From contig WQYG01000011.1 of NCBI GenBank assembly GCA_009781395.1, positions 1-34,523 on the forward strand: DNA of 34,523 nt, read 5' to 3'. A program made the translations under genes and the position numbers. The notes below the pieces were generated by a model. That model was not told the origin of the DNA and ran no database searches. It was given only the letters and a program-made list of their open reading frames with translations. The stretch is from Candidatus Bathycorpusculum sp. (GTDB lineage: Archaea > Thermoproteota > Bathyarchaeia > Bathyarchaeales > Bathycorpusculaceae). Positions 1-8,547 of this stretch are shown piece after piece (positions within the stretch are counted from its first letter, which is position 1; each line of letters begins with the position of its first letter).

Positions 1-1
1 A

Positions 2-106
2 GCTCGAACTGTGGAAACTTTAATTACTGCAATACATTCTATTTTATCAAATGTTTCACCAGAGTTAATTGCAGCGTGGGTTAAACACTGTGGATATAAA
101 CAATAA
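2..106 (+). CDS. C-terminal end of a transposase (partial, cut by window edge)
   Basis: An open frame enters from the left edge and ends at TAA 104-106, giving 34 residues. It ends in the pattern S-P-E-L-I-x-x-W-V-x-H-C-G-Y. A short helix followed by W/F-x-x-C-G-Y at the very C-terminus is common in DDE transposases of the IS630 type and relatives. Only the tail is visible, so the catalytic DDE residues cannot be checked and the family is tentative. It lies 28 nt from the end of the DNA methyltransferase on the opposite strand, which suggests that the methyltransferase sits beside a mobile element. Confidence 0.45.
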   Translation, partial: ARTVETLITAIHSILSNVSPELIAAWVKHCGYKQ

Positions 107-133
107 AAAGTTAAGTTGCTATATTTCCCGTAA

Positions 134-1162
134 TCATGTTACTATCGCGACTTCCCGTTTCTGCTCCATAAGAACGTTTTTGATTTCTTTGGCAATGGTT
201 TCAACAACTGGAACGGTTACACTGTTACCCAACTGTTTGTAGGAATGTACGTCTGCCAACGGAAATTTGAAATTTTCAGGAAATCCTTGCAATCTCGCCC
301 ATTCTCGCGGGGTCATTTTGCGAACGCCTTCGCGGTTAACCTCACCTTTAATATGTGTTTTAGGGGTAAAATCCGTAAGCCGTTTGTCGATAATCAAATT
401 GCGTTCTCTACCCATACCACCGCAAACAATAGCTCCTGCGACACAATCATTTGCACGAATTTCATATCCGAAACCGTTACCCTTTGCAGCGTGGCGTTCT
501 TTGTGTTTTCTTAGAGTATCAAGATATACCGTGCTTAGATAATATTTAACCGATACGGGCGTTTTTTCGATAATATCATTTAACCGCTTACTTGTGTCCG
601 TTGGCTTTGGGAACTTGAATCTGGAAGAATCAATGCCTTTCCTAAATGCAACGATGTAAATACGTTCTCTGTTTTGCGGAACGCCAAAATCTCTGCTGTT
701 CAATACTTTTTCATATACCGTGTAACCAATTTCTTCAAGAGTTCCTTTGATGATGTCAAAGGTTTTACCTTTGTCATGAATCGTTAAGCCCTTCACATTT
801 TCACAAAATATAACTTTGGGCTTATGATAAGCGCATATTCGAGCAAGATCAAAGAAAAGCGTCCCTCTTGCCAAGCCTTTATAATCATCGGCAAATCCTT
901 TGCGTTTCCCTGCCAAACTGAATGCCTGACAGGGAAAACCTGCTAGGCAAATATCAAAATGGGGTATGTCCTTTTCACTTATTTTTGTTATATCGCCAAA
1001 AATACTTATATTATCATTAAAATTGGCTTTGTATGTTTTTACGGCGTGTTCATCTATCTCGCTTGCAAAAACAGTTTTAATATTATCACCGAACGCATAA
1101 CCAAACCCCAAGCGAATACCACCAATACCTGCAAATAGGTCAATTGATGTGAACTTTGCCAT
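134..1162 (-). CDS. DNA (cytosine-5) methyltransferase
   Basis: A complete 342-residue C5-cytosine DNA methyltransferase, which transfers a methyl group from S-adenosylmethionine to cytosine in a specific DNA sequence. The family motifs occur in order: motif I D-L-F-A-G-I-G-G near residue 9, motif IV G-F-P-C-Q-A-F-S with the catalytic Cys near residue 78, motif VI E-N-V-K-G-L near 121, motif VIII Q-N-R-E-R-I near 162, and motif X L-G-N-S-V near 313. The segment between VIII and IX (about residues 200-265) is the target-recognition region; I cannot assign the recognised sequence. No restriction endonuclease is visible on this side, so it is either an orphan enzyme or half of a system with its partner outside the window. 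The neighbouring transposase tail suggests horizontal acquisition. The 295 bases to the next gene (1163-1457) hold nothing I can identify. Confidence 0.93.
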   Translation of the reverse strand: MAKFTSIDLFAGIGGIRLGFGYAFGDNIKTVFASEIDEHAVKTYKANFNDNISIFGDITKISEKDIPHFDICLAGFPCQAFSLAGKRKGFADDYKGLARGTLFFDLARICAYHKPKVIFCENVKGLTIHDKGKTFDIIKGTLEEIGYTVYEKVLNSRDFGVPQNRERIYIVAFRKGIDSSRFKFPKPTDTSKRLNDIIEKTPVSVKYYLSTVYLDTLRKHKERHAAKGNGFGYEIRANDCVAGAIVCGGMGRERNLIIDKRLTDFTPKTHIKGEVNREGVRKMTPREWARLQGFPENFKFPLADVHSYKQLGNSVTVPVVETIAKEIKNVLMEQKREVAIVT

Positions 1163-1457
1163 ATCGCCACTTTTCCATAAAGCTGAGCTTAATTGTATTA
1201 ATTAAATATTTAAACAACTATATTAAATTTTGACAAAGGTTGTATGTGTTTAGTTCAAGGGGTTTTGATAGGCTTTATACCCAAGTACTGACGTATTTTT
1301 GTGCATGTAATAATGTTTGCCAAGTAAAAACAACATGAAAAAGTTAGACCCAAAAGAAAAAAGTGCAAACTAGGGCTACATTTTCACTGAGAGCTAAACA
1401 CATACGTAGTGTTTCACACATCAAAGCAGCAACAAAAGAACCTAAAAACACATCACT

Positions 1458-4049
1458 TTACGCAACAGATTTTTGTTGACGAAACTTTTTTTGTATTAAT
1501 TTTACTATTTCATACCACAACACCGATAATGCACCCAAACTTAGAACCATTAAAAATTGTTCCGCTGAAAGAGGTGCAAGTTTTAGAAAACCATTCAAAG
1601 GTGTGTATAAAATAGCGAGCAAACTTAGCACTGTAAAAATATTTACGAACCACATGACTTTATCTTTAGCTAAACGTTTGATTGACGTAACAATATTATC
1701 GGTGTTAGAACTGTTAACTTGAACTAAAAATAAATTGGCAACCATTATAACGGCAAGACCCATAGATCGTGCCACAGATGCATCATTAGGATTTTGTAGA
1801 AATGTAAAGTAATAAAGACCAAAAGATGCTGCAAATATAACTAATCCCTGTATGATGCTTTTTGCTAATGTTTTTGTGTCTAAAAGTTTTTCTTTTGGAT
1901 TACGCGGTTTACGTTCTAAAATGTTTAGTTCAGCAGGTTGACGCTCTAACACAACAGAGCATGTTGGATCAATAATTAACTCAAGCATAACGATATGCAT
2001 TGGAAGCAACATTAAACTTGCAGTATATATGCCTAACAGGGGAGCAAGCAGAGCAGTTAGGGCAATAGGAATATGAATAGTAAAAACATAGCCCACGGCT
2101 TTGCGAATATTGTCATAAATTCGTCGTCCATCTTTTACTGTATCCACAATCGTAGAAAAGTTGTCATCCATAAGAATTAGGTCAGCTGCTTCACGAGATA
2201 CCTCACTTCCACGCTTCCCCATGGCTATGCCTATGTCAGCATATTTTAACGCGGGAGCATCATTAACACCATCACCTGTCATGGCAACTGTTTCACCGTT
2301 GTCTTTAAACGCCTTAACAATACGCATTTTATGTTCAGGTATAACACGGGAAAATATGTTAACATATTTTACTTTTTCACATAGTTCAGCATCAGACATT
2401 TTTTCAAGCATATCGCCAGTAATTATGTCAGCATAATTTTTCATACCAATTTTCTTTGCAATGGCAACAGCCGTCAACCCGTTATCGCCTGTAATCATAA
2501 CAACACGTATGCCGGCTCTGTTGCATATGGCTATATCATTTTTAACAGATTCTCTAGGCGGGTCAGCAAGTCCAATTAATCCACAGAACATTAAAGAACA
2601 GTCTGTAATGTTTTTAGGTATATCAGACTGACTATTTAGCTGGGCAGAGGCAACAGCTATTACTCGCAAACCTTGCTTGCTTAAGTCTTGGACTTTATTT
2701 TCAATTGACAAACATTCATCGTCAGTTAATTGACAAATTGTAAGAATATGTTCAGGAGAACCTTTAGCAGCTATCACAAGTTCGCCATCATGATGCCAAA
2801 TGTGACCCATCATTTTTAATTCATTAGTAAACGCGTACTCACTAACTAGTTTACCACTAAACAAGTGAGATTTATGAATACCAATTTTCTCGCAATGAGC
2901 AAGCATAGCTTTTTCCATAGGGTCATAAGTGTTAGTTTCACATGCAAGACCCATGATTTCAGAGAGTTTTTCTTTGTTACCATCAAGAGTCCAAGTTTCT
3001 TGCACCGTCATTTGATTCAAAGTAATAGTTCCAGTTTTATCCACACATAACACTGACACTGCACCAAGGGTTTCAACAGAGGGCAGTCTACGCACCAGAG
3101 ATTTTTTCTTTGCCAAACGCCAAGCACCCATAGATAGAAATACTGTCAAAATAACAGGAAATTCTTCAGGTATCATAGCCATAGCAATTGTAATACCAGA
3201 CAGTATACTTTCAATCAATCTATCTTGAAAAAGAACATGAGGAATGTTAAACCAAGTTACGGTACTTACTAGGGCAAATAACACCGCAGCAATGCCAGCA
3301 CACAACATAACAAGGCTACCTGTTTGTTTTTGAAGAGGAGTACGTTCTTCAGAAACTTCAGCCACATTAACACCAATTTTACCATATTCAGTAGCCTGAC
3401 CAATTTTATCAACACGCACAATAGCAGAACCTTGGGTTACAAGCGTTCCAGCATAACAGTAATCCTTACGCCAATAATCACCAACAACACCACCAACAGT
3501 AGCCGTAGTAAGGGCGGATTTAACGGAATTTTCTGTAGAAACCTTCCAAACCCCTTCAGCCTCACCTGTTAAAGAGGATTCATCAACACATAAGTCATTG
3601 CAACGAATTATAAAACCATCAGCAGGAATTTTTGCACCCTCATAAATCATCATAATATCGCCGGGAACAAGATCAACACTTGCAATTTGGACTTCTTTTC
3701 CATCACGCACCACTTTGATATGAGGAGCAGACAAATCCTTTAGAGCAGCTAAGGTTTTGTCAGTTTTCCATTCTTGAACAATGGCAATGCAAAGAATACA
3801 TAGGACAGAAAGCAGCATTATCAACCCATCACGGGGTTCACCGAGAACAAAATATATAGTAGCAGCAATAAAAAGCAACAAAAACATTGGCTCACAGAGA
3901 ACATGCAGTATCTTCTTTACAAAACCAGCCTTTTTTTTAGGAGAAAACTCATTTCTGCCATACTTCAACTGGAGAGCTTTAACTTCAGCAACAGTTAAAC
4001 CACCAGAGGGGAGCTCATCATTTAACATACTAACTACCGTCGTCGTCAT
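1458..4049 (-). CDS. P-type cation-transporting ATPase (P2, calcium-type)
   Basis: An 863-residue P-type ATPase that moves a cation across the membrane using ATP through a phosphoaspartate intermediate. The N-terminal cation-ATPase domain starts near residue 10 (L-x-x-x-Y-G-x-N-E). The actuator T-G-E-A is near residue 160, the phosphorylation motif D-K-T-G-T-I-T near 336, and the hinge T-G-D-G-V-N-D-A-P near 590. Hydrophobic pairs lie near 50-90 and 250-310, with about six more helices in the last 200 residues. The M4 ion-site motif is P-E-E-F-P, as in calcium/cation pumps of the PMR1/SERCA-like branch, and no heavy-metal CxxC domain is present. Calcium is the likeliest substrate, but manganese or another cation is possible. 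It stands alone, divergent from eL14 across 296 bases. A second Met at residue 8 is an alternative start. Confidence 0.92.
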   Translation of the reverse strand: MTTTVVSMLNDELPSGGLTVAEVKALQLKYGRNEFSPKKKAGFVKKILHVLCEPMFLLLFIAATIYFVLGEPRDGLIMLLSVLCILCIAIVQEWKTDKTLAALKDLSAPHIKVVRDGKEVQIASVDLVPGDIMMIYEGAKIPADGFIIRCNDLCVDESSLTGEAEGVWKVSTENSVKSALTTATVGGVVGDYWRKDYCYAGTLVTQGSAIVRVDKIGQATEYGKIGVNVAEVSEERTPLQKQTGSLVMLCAGIAAVLFALVSTVTWFNIPHVLFQDRLIESILSGITIAMAMIPEEFPVILTVFLSMGAWRLAKKKSLVRRLPSVETLGAVSVLCVDKTGTITLNQMTVQETWTLDGNKEKLSEIMGLACETNTYDPMEKAMLAHCEKIGIHKSHLFSGKLVSEYAFTNELKMMGHIWHHDGELVIAAKGSPEHILTICQLTDDECLSIENKVQDLSKQGLRVIAVASAQLNSQSDIPKNITDCSLMFCGLIGLADPPRESVKNDIAICNRAGIRVVMITGDNGLTAVAIAKKIGMKNYADIITGDMLEKMSDAELCEKVKYVNIFSRVIPEHKMRIVKAFKDNGETVAMTGDGVNDAPALKYADIGIAMGKRGSEVSREAADLILMDDNFSTIVDTVKDGRRIYDNIRKAVGYVFTIHIPIALTALLAPLLGIYTASLMLLPMHIVMLELIIDPTCSVVLERQPAELNILERKPRNPKEKLLDTKTLAKSIIQGLVIFAASFGLYYFTFLQNPNDASVARSMGLAVIMVANLFLVQVNSSNTDNIVTSIKRLAKDKVMWFVNIFTVLSLLAILYTPLNGFLKLAPLSAEQFLMVLSLGALSVLWYEIVKLIQKKFRQQKSVA

Positions 4050-4345
4050 AACTCGTTTTAAACGTATTTTTAAGAGGAATAATCCTTAATTTGCATGCAA
4101 TATATACCGGCAGATAAAAAGCCATCTGTAAAACAACAAGAAACTTCAGATAAACACACACCTCATCACCACTACAACACCAAAACCTCAACGAAACAAG
4201 TTTCCACATACCAGATAACACTACAAGATAAGAAGAAAAGAAGTTGTTTAGAAGAAAGGGCATAGTTTGTAATTTGTTTGGCTACATTTTTATGTCAAAC
4301 TTAAATAGCCTGCATTATTATTCATAAATTGGAGGCTAAATAAGA

Positions 4346-4609
4346 GTGCCTGCTATAGAAATTGGAAGAATATGTGTTAAAGAAGCTGGTCGGGAACAAG
4401 GTAAAAAGTGTGTCATTGTTGATGTGATGGATAAAAGTTTCATCCTTGTGACAGGCCCAAAAAATCTCACTGGAGTTAAAAGGCGAAGAGTAAACTTGGA
4501 ACATGTTGCAGTTATTGGAGATAAAGTTGAAGTCAAGCGTGGGGCTTCAGATGAGGAAGTATCTCAAGCCTTAGATGCTGCTGGTAAAGCAGAGTTAATG
4601 AAAGCTTAG
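4346..4609 (+). CDS. rpl14e: 50S ribosomal protein eL14 (L14e)
   Basis: An 87-residue archaeal/eukaryotic-type large-subunit ribosomal protein with a KOW-like beta-barrel. It opens with P-A-I-E-I-G-R-I-C-V-K and continues with G-K-K-C-V-I-V-D-V-M-D and V-T-G-P-K-N-L-T-G-V-K-R-R-R-V-N, all typical of L14e. The start is GTG 4346, supported by GGAGG at 4331-4335 (10 nt spacing). In many archaea L14e is followed by cytidylate kinase and L34e and then Cbf5; here Cbf5 follows directly after 65 nt, so the block is condensed. The stretch upstream (4050-4345) should hold divergent promoters for this gene and the ATPase. Confidence 0.93.
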   Translation: MPAIEIGRICVKEAGREQGKKCVIVDVMDKSFILVTGPKNLTGVKRRRVNLEHVAVIGDKVEVKRGASDEEVSQALDAAGKAELMKA

Positions 4610-4674
4610 ATTTTTAATTCAAACTTTAATTACCTCAACTACATCTTTTTCTTTCATTAAGGGAGCATTTACTG

Positions 4675-5697
4675 TTGCCAAGAACTAGTCCTCCATGGGA
4701 AAATAGACGTGAAGTCATGATAAAGTCAGAGGATAGAACGAATCCAAAGTTTGGGCATAAACCCTCTGAGCGTCCAGCGGAAGAGTACATTAAATATGGT
4801 GTTATAAATCTTGATAAGCCAGCTGGGCCGACTAGTCACGAAGTTGCTGCATGGACTAAAAAAATCTTAAAATTAACAGCTATAGGTCACGGGGGAACGT
4901 TGGATCCTCAGGTGACTGGTGTGTTGCCTGTTACTTTAGAGGAGTCTACAAAGATTGTGCAGGCTCTTCTTTATGCGGGTAAAGAGTATATTTGTGTTAT
5001 GAAACTTCACGGGGATGTGCAGGAAAGTCAGGTTCGTTGTGTTTTGGCTGAGTTTGAAGATTTGATTTATCAACGTCCACCTTTGCGTTCATCAGTTAAG
5101 CGTCAAGTTCGTACCAGGCGTATTTACTATAATGAGTTTATTGAAATGGATGGTCGGAATGTGCTTTTTAAGGTGGGTTGTGAGGGTGGAACGTACATTC
5201 GTAAGCTTTGTTATGACATAGGAGAGATTTTGGGAGTTGGGGCTCATATGCAGGAGCTTAGACGTTCGCGTGCAGGACCGTTTACGGAGGATAGTTCAAT
5301 GCATATAACTTTGCATGATATTGCTTACTGGTTTGGAGAGTATCAAACAAAGAGGGATCCGGCAATTTTGCGCAAGTTTATTGATCCTATGGAGTCAGCC
5401 TTGGGGTTGGTTCCAAAAATTGTTGTACGTGATTCTGCTGTTGATGCGTTGTGTCATGGGGCTAGTCTTACAGCTCCAGGGGTTGTGTCGGTTGACTCGG
5501 GGATTCAGAAAGATGCTCTAGTTGCGGTTATGACTCTTAAAGGGGAAGTTGTCACGCTTTCAAAAGCTGTTGAGACGACAGAGCAGATTTTAGAACTTGA
5601 ACATGGCATCGTTGCAGCTCCAGAGCGTGTGTTAATGCCAAGAGGCACTTACCCAAAGGTTTGGAAAACCGGTAACGACCACAATGACCAAAAATAA
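4675..5697 (+). CDS. cbf5: H/ACA RNP pseudouridine synthase Cbf5 (TruB family, with PUA domain)
   Basis: A 340-residue archaeal Cbf5/dyskerin homologue. It converts specific uridines to pseudouridine in rRNA, guided by H/ACA RNAs together with Nop10, Gar1 and L7Ae. The N-terminal signature Y-G-V-I-N-L-D-K-P-x-G-P-T-S-H-E-V lies near residues 41-57. The catalytic block G-H-G-G-T-L-D-P-x-V-T-G-V-L-P, with the active-site Asp, is near residues 72-86. The TruB fold continues to about 240 (G-T-Y-I-R-K-L-C). The last 80-90 residues, with C-H-G-A-S-L-T-A-P-G-V and M-P-R-G-T-Y-P-K-V-W-K-T, are the PUA domain. The start is TTG 4675 with GGGAG at 4661-4665. It overlaps the next methyltransferase gene by 14 nt, so the two are probably translated from one message. 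Confidence 0.95.
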   Translation: MPRTSPPWENRREVMIKSEDRTNPKFGHKPSERPAEEYIKYGVINLDKPAGPTSHEVAAWTKKILKLTAIGHGGTLDPQVTGVLPVTLEESTKIVQALLYAGKEYICVMKLHGDVQESQVRCVLAEFEDLIYQRPPLRSSVKRQVRTRRIYYNEFIEMDGRNVLFKVGCEGGTYIRKLCYDIGEILGVGAHMQELRRSRAGPFTEDSSMHITLHDIAYWFGEYQTKRDPAILRKFIDPMESALGLVPKIVVRDSAVDALCHGASLTAPGVVSVDSGIQKDALVAVMTLKGEVVTLSKAVETTEQILELEHGIVAAPERVLMPRGTYPKVWKTGNDHNDQK

Positions 5698-6343
5698 AAA
5701 AGAGCCGTTTAGCAGTGGTGACCATTATTTTTCTTCTTCTCCTCAATCAGAAGCTAATTATGGTTTAGTGCGAGCTAGGTTTTTTGGTAAAAATTTTGAG
5801 TTCATAACAGCGGCTAGTGTTTTTTCTAAACGTCGCATTGATACAGGCACGCAACTTCTTATTGAAAACATGATTCTTCCTAAAACCGGTTCAGTGTTAG
5901 ACATTGGCTGTGGATATGGAGCAGTGGGCATCACGGCAGCAACTCTTAACTCTAAGCTGCAAATTTACATGTCAGATGTTAACACACGAGCAGTGCGTTT
6001 AGCAAAAAAAAATGTTGAACGCAACAGAGTTTTTAATGCGCAAGTACGATGTGGCTGCCTGTATGAACCTGTAGAAGACTTAAAGTTTGATTGTATACTA
6101 TCAAATCCACCGGTAAGTGCGGGTATGGAAACAGTAAAAGCAATCATTACCGAAGCCCCAAAAATTATGCATCCAGAGGCAAATTTTGAAATGGTCATCC
6201 GCTCCAAAATTGGCGCAAAACTGTTCCCCACGTTGTTTACTGAAACATTTGGTAACTGTACGGTTACAGCAAGAGAAAGCGGATTTAGAATATTGCTAGG
6301 CAAAAACACCTGCAACACAAAGGATGAAGAAGGTAAACTGTGA
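5684..6343 (+). CDS. RsmC/RlmG-like class I methyltransferase (MTS domain)
   Basis: A 219-residue S-adenosylmethionine-dependent methyltransferase of the small MTS family, related to the catalytic half of the bacterial rRNA guanine-N2 methyltransferases RsmC and RlmG. The N-terminus has a Y-F-S-S-S-P-Q-S-E segment and an F-S-K-R-R-I-D-T-G-T-Q-L-L stretch typical of the family. The SAM-binding motif is L-D-I-G-C-G-Y-G-A-V-G (about residues 70-80). The catalytic motif is S-N-P-P-V near residue 144, an N-P-P-type tetrapeptide for exocyclic amino groups. Its position, overlapping cbf5 and two genes from eL14, fits an RNA-modifying role. The exact RNA target is unknown. Confidence 0.85.
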   Translation: MTKNKKEPFSSGDHYFSSSPQSEANYGLVRARFFGKNFEFITAASVFSKRRIDTGTQLLIENMILPKTGSVLDIGCGYGAVGITAATLNSKLQIYMSDVNTRAVRLAKKNVERNRVFNAQVRCGCLYEPVEDLKFDCILSNPPVSAGMETVKAIITEAPKIMHPEANFEMVIRSKIGAKLFPTLFTETFGNCTVTARESGFRILLGKNTCNTKDEEGKL

Positions 6344-6455
6344 CACTTATCGGTTAAACCGTGTTTCTATGTTGCATAGTTAAAAGGTGTTTGTCAATGT
6401 TTTTGACTTCTCAGTAGTTAGGTTATTAGATAAAAAAGGTGTGTAGGTGTGGTGT

Positions 6456-7109
6456 TTAGGTTTGTGTTTTGTTGGTTGTTTCGTTTGTTGGCATTCCTGG
6501 GGGTAGGTCGGGAAAGTTTGCGCCGATTTTTTGTTCTGCGACTATGGCGGCTTCGGATAGGATTTTTGATGCGTCTTCGCTAACTGAGTTGAAGTTAAGG
6601 GACATTCCGCTTCCTTGTCCGGCTTCTAGCATTACGCCGCTTAGCATGTCGCCGATTTCGCTTAGCTCGTTTTCTGCGGCTGGCAGGATTCCGCCCATTC
6701 CAGAGTTTACGCTGCGAAGTACGCCGATGCATGGACCTAGCATGGATACTACATCGCCTAGTTCGGTTACGGTTTTTATTCTAAGGTTTATTTGGTCTAG
6801 GGCAAGGCGTGCGTTCATGACGATTTTGTTCATTTTGCGGATTTCAGCTAGTTCGGTTGCGTAAATGTTTGCGTGGGGCATGTCGTGGTGTTGGTAGGAG
6901 TCTACAAGTTTTGTAAATAGGGCTTTATCTTTTTGTGTGAATCGTTCGCTTGTTTGTTCTAAGCGTTGGATTTGAACATCAAGTTTTCGGGTTGCCACAT
7001 CTAATCGTGGTTTTAGGGGTTGTTGGGGTTTAATTGTTTGGTTAATTGAAGTTAGGATAGAGTTTTCATCTCTGTTTTGTTCCCATTTTTTTGTGAAATT
7101 TTCAGACAT
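6456..7109 (-). CDS. cdvB: ESCRT-III-like protein (CdvB / Snf7 family)
   Basis: A 217-residue protein with the shape of archaeal ESCRT-III: a basic N-terminus, then long amphipathic helices (about residues 36-125) rich in K, R, E and Q, including R-L-D-V-A-T-R-K-L-D and A-E-I-R-K-M-N-K-I-V. A shorter acidic helical region with N-E-L-S-E-I-G-D-M-L-S lies near 150-160. ESCRT-III filaments remodel membranes in archaeal cell division. The C-terminus (about residues 199-208) has a proline-rich F-P-D-L-P-P-G-M-P patch that could act as a MIM2-like docking site for the Vps4/CdvC ATPase; this is inference. No CdvA or CdvC gene is adjacent, and there is no winged-helix extension. A GAGG upstream of ATG 7109 supports the start. 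The 295 bases upstream (7110-7404) hold only this gene's leader and AT-rich DNA. Confidence 0.8.
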   Translation of the reverse strand: MSENFTKKWEQNRDENSILTSINQTIKPQQPLKPRLDVATRKLDVQIQRLEQTSERFTQKDKALFTKLVDSYQHHDMPHANIYATELAEIRKMNKIVMNARLALDQINLRIKTVTELGDVVSMLGPCIGVLRSVNSGMGGILPAAENELSEIGDMLSGVMLEAGQGSGMSLNFNSVSEDASKILSEAAIVAEQKIGANFPDLPPGMPTNETTNKTQT

Positions 7110-7404
7110 TGATAACTGCCTCTAAAAGGTTAATGCATCAAGGGAGGTACTTAATGCTTGCTAATATGTAGATATATACATCAAAAAGCTTGAATTGATT
7201 TTGGTGTGTTTGAAAGGAAAAATTGTTACCTGTTAAGGGAGAATAAGAAATAAATTACATTGTGGCTAATACTCTATAAGGTGTAGCGCAATAAACGATT
7301 TTCCGTCTTTAACATTTAAGATTGGAACAGGACAAACGAAAAGTGACAGGCTGTGGCTTGCAAAGAAAAAAGAAAACTATGAAAAAAGCTGGAAAGTTAG
7401 TGGT

Positions 7405-7998
7405 TTGAAAATTTTGCAAAGAATTGAAGATTTCTGCGGTGACACCTTTCCGGATATTTCTAAAGAAAAAGGCATACAGGTATGGCTTTACAAAAAAACA
7501 CCTCAAAGTAGTCGGTATGGATATTTAAAAGAGGGTAATCCTTTAGAGATAAGTCTTTATTTGTCAAAAGCAGACAATGCGAACATTGCAAAAGAAGTTT
7601 TGATTCGTTTGTTAGTGCGCTCGTTTATAGGGCAACAATATGAATATCGTTTTCGTAACCATGTGCAAACACTTTTTGAAGACATCCTATCAGATGAGTA
7701 TGTAACATCAGTTGTTACTTTTATGGTAATGGGACGAAAACTGGGGCGAGCTAATTGTGTTAGAGCCTTAGAGCAAGCCGTTGAAGAAACGGTTTTTAGA
7801 CTATCCCAAAAACAAACACAAAACAAACTGGCAGATTTAATGTACAATTTCTTCCAAGAAGAAAAGATTAAAACTAAAAAAAAGTCAAACATTATAGAAC
7901 AACGCGAAGAACTCGTGCTAAAACTGTTAGATTTTTTACCTGAAAAAATTAAAACACAATTACAACAAACAGATCTATCATCAACAACAACAGTATGA
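7405..7998 (+). CDS. Hypothetical helical protein
   Basis: I do not recognise this 197-residue protein. It is soluble, has no signal peptide, and is predicted mostly helical. It contains an I-A-K-E-V-L-I-R-L-L-V-R-S helix near residue 65 and a basic, charged C-terminal third (K-I-K-T-K-K-K-S), ending in a Ser/Thr-rich tail. The start is uncertain. TTG 7405 has only a weak ribosome-binding site (GGAAAG), and the same frame stays open upstream to about 7270 with no ATG or GTG, though the upstream residues look plausible as protein. An unusual start codon or a longer N-terminus is therefore possible. It shares an intergenic region with the divergent cdvB. Confidence 0.65.
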   Translation: MKILQRIEDFCGDTFPDISKEKGIQVWLYKKTPQSSRYGYLKEGNPLEISLYLSKADNANIAKEVLIRLLVRSFIGQQYEYRFRNHVQTLFEDILSDEYVTSVVTFMVMGRKLGRANCVRALEQAVEETVFRLSQKQTQNKLADLMYNFFQEEKIKTKKKSNIIEQREELVLKLLDFLPEKIKTQLQQTDLSSTTTV

Positions 7999-8050
7999 TA
8001 CCCGTTAAAAATTGAGACGTTACAGCAAAATCTAGTTTTACAGGTTTTCT

Positions 8051-8320
8051 CTAATGGGTGGTTTTTGGGTTTCTTTTTGGCAAAGTTAGTTTTATTATGG
8101 TATGAGCGGGCCAGGAAGCAAAAATTGCAGATAGCAGAAGGCGCAGTATTAAAACACGAAGCGTTTGTGTAGCAACTATGGCAGCAGGTGTAAGGATTAA
8201 ATCAAGTATTTGTTGTTGAGCCATAATAAAATATGCAATTGAAAATACAACATAAAAAACAACCCCGCCAAGAACCCAAGCAAAAACAGTACGCAATTCT
8301 ACACGAGCAAAAGACTTCAT
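8051..8320 (-). CDS. Small membrane protein, function unknown
   Basis: An 89-residue protein with two long hydrophobic segments, about residues 12-33 (V-F-A-W-V-L-G-G-V-V-F-Y) and 42-70, and a basic C-terminal tail (K-R-N-P-K-T-T-H). The frame extends 23 codons further upstream, but the Met at 8318-8320 gives a more normal membrane protein start (M-K-S-F-A-R-V-E). No family recognised. It ends 52 nt from the end of the hypothetical gene at 7405-7998, with which it is convergent. Confidence 0.5.
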   Translation of the reverse strand: MKSFARVELRTVFAWVLGGVVFYVVFSIAYFIMAQQQILDLILTPAAIVATQTLRVLILRLLLSAIFASWPAHTIIKLTLPKRNPKTTH

Positions 8321-8547
8321 GTTAATCACAACTAAAATACATGTGAGGATAACAAATTTAAAGTTTATTTCACACAACCCACGAAACAACCTAACAACAA
8401 TTTATACTACTATTTTTGCTAATCATTTTTGTTCTACAACAACAATTAAAAACAAAAAAATAGTCACCTAAAAACGCATTTAACCAGAAAAGACAACAAA
8501 CCCAACATGTGCAAAGATTAAATAATACGTTAACAATATTTCATTTT

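Noticed and set aside
4030-4263. Minus-strand 77-residue open frame overlapping the start of the P-type ATPase
   Set aside because: It overlaps the ATPase N-terminus in another frame, has no ribosome-binding site, and its Cys/Trp/Phe-rich composition looks like a chance translation of promoter DNA.
7142-7180. GGGAGG followed by ATG in the gap upstream of cdvB
   Set aside because: The frame stops after four codons, so it is not a gene.
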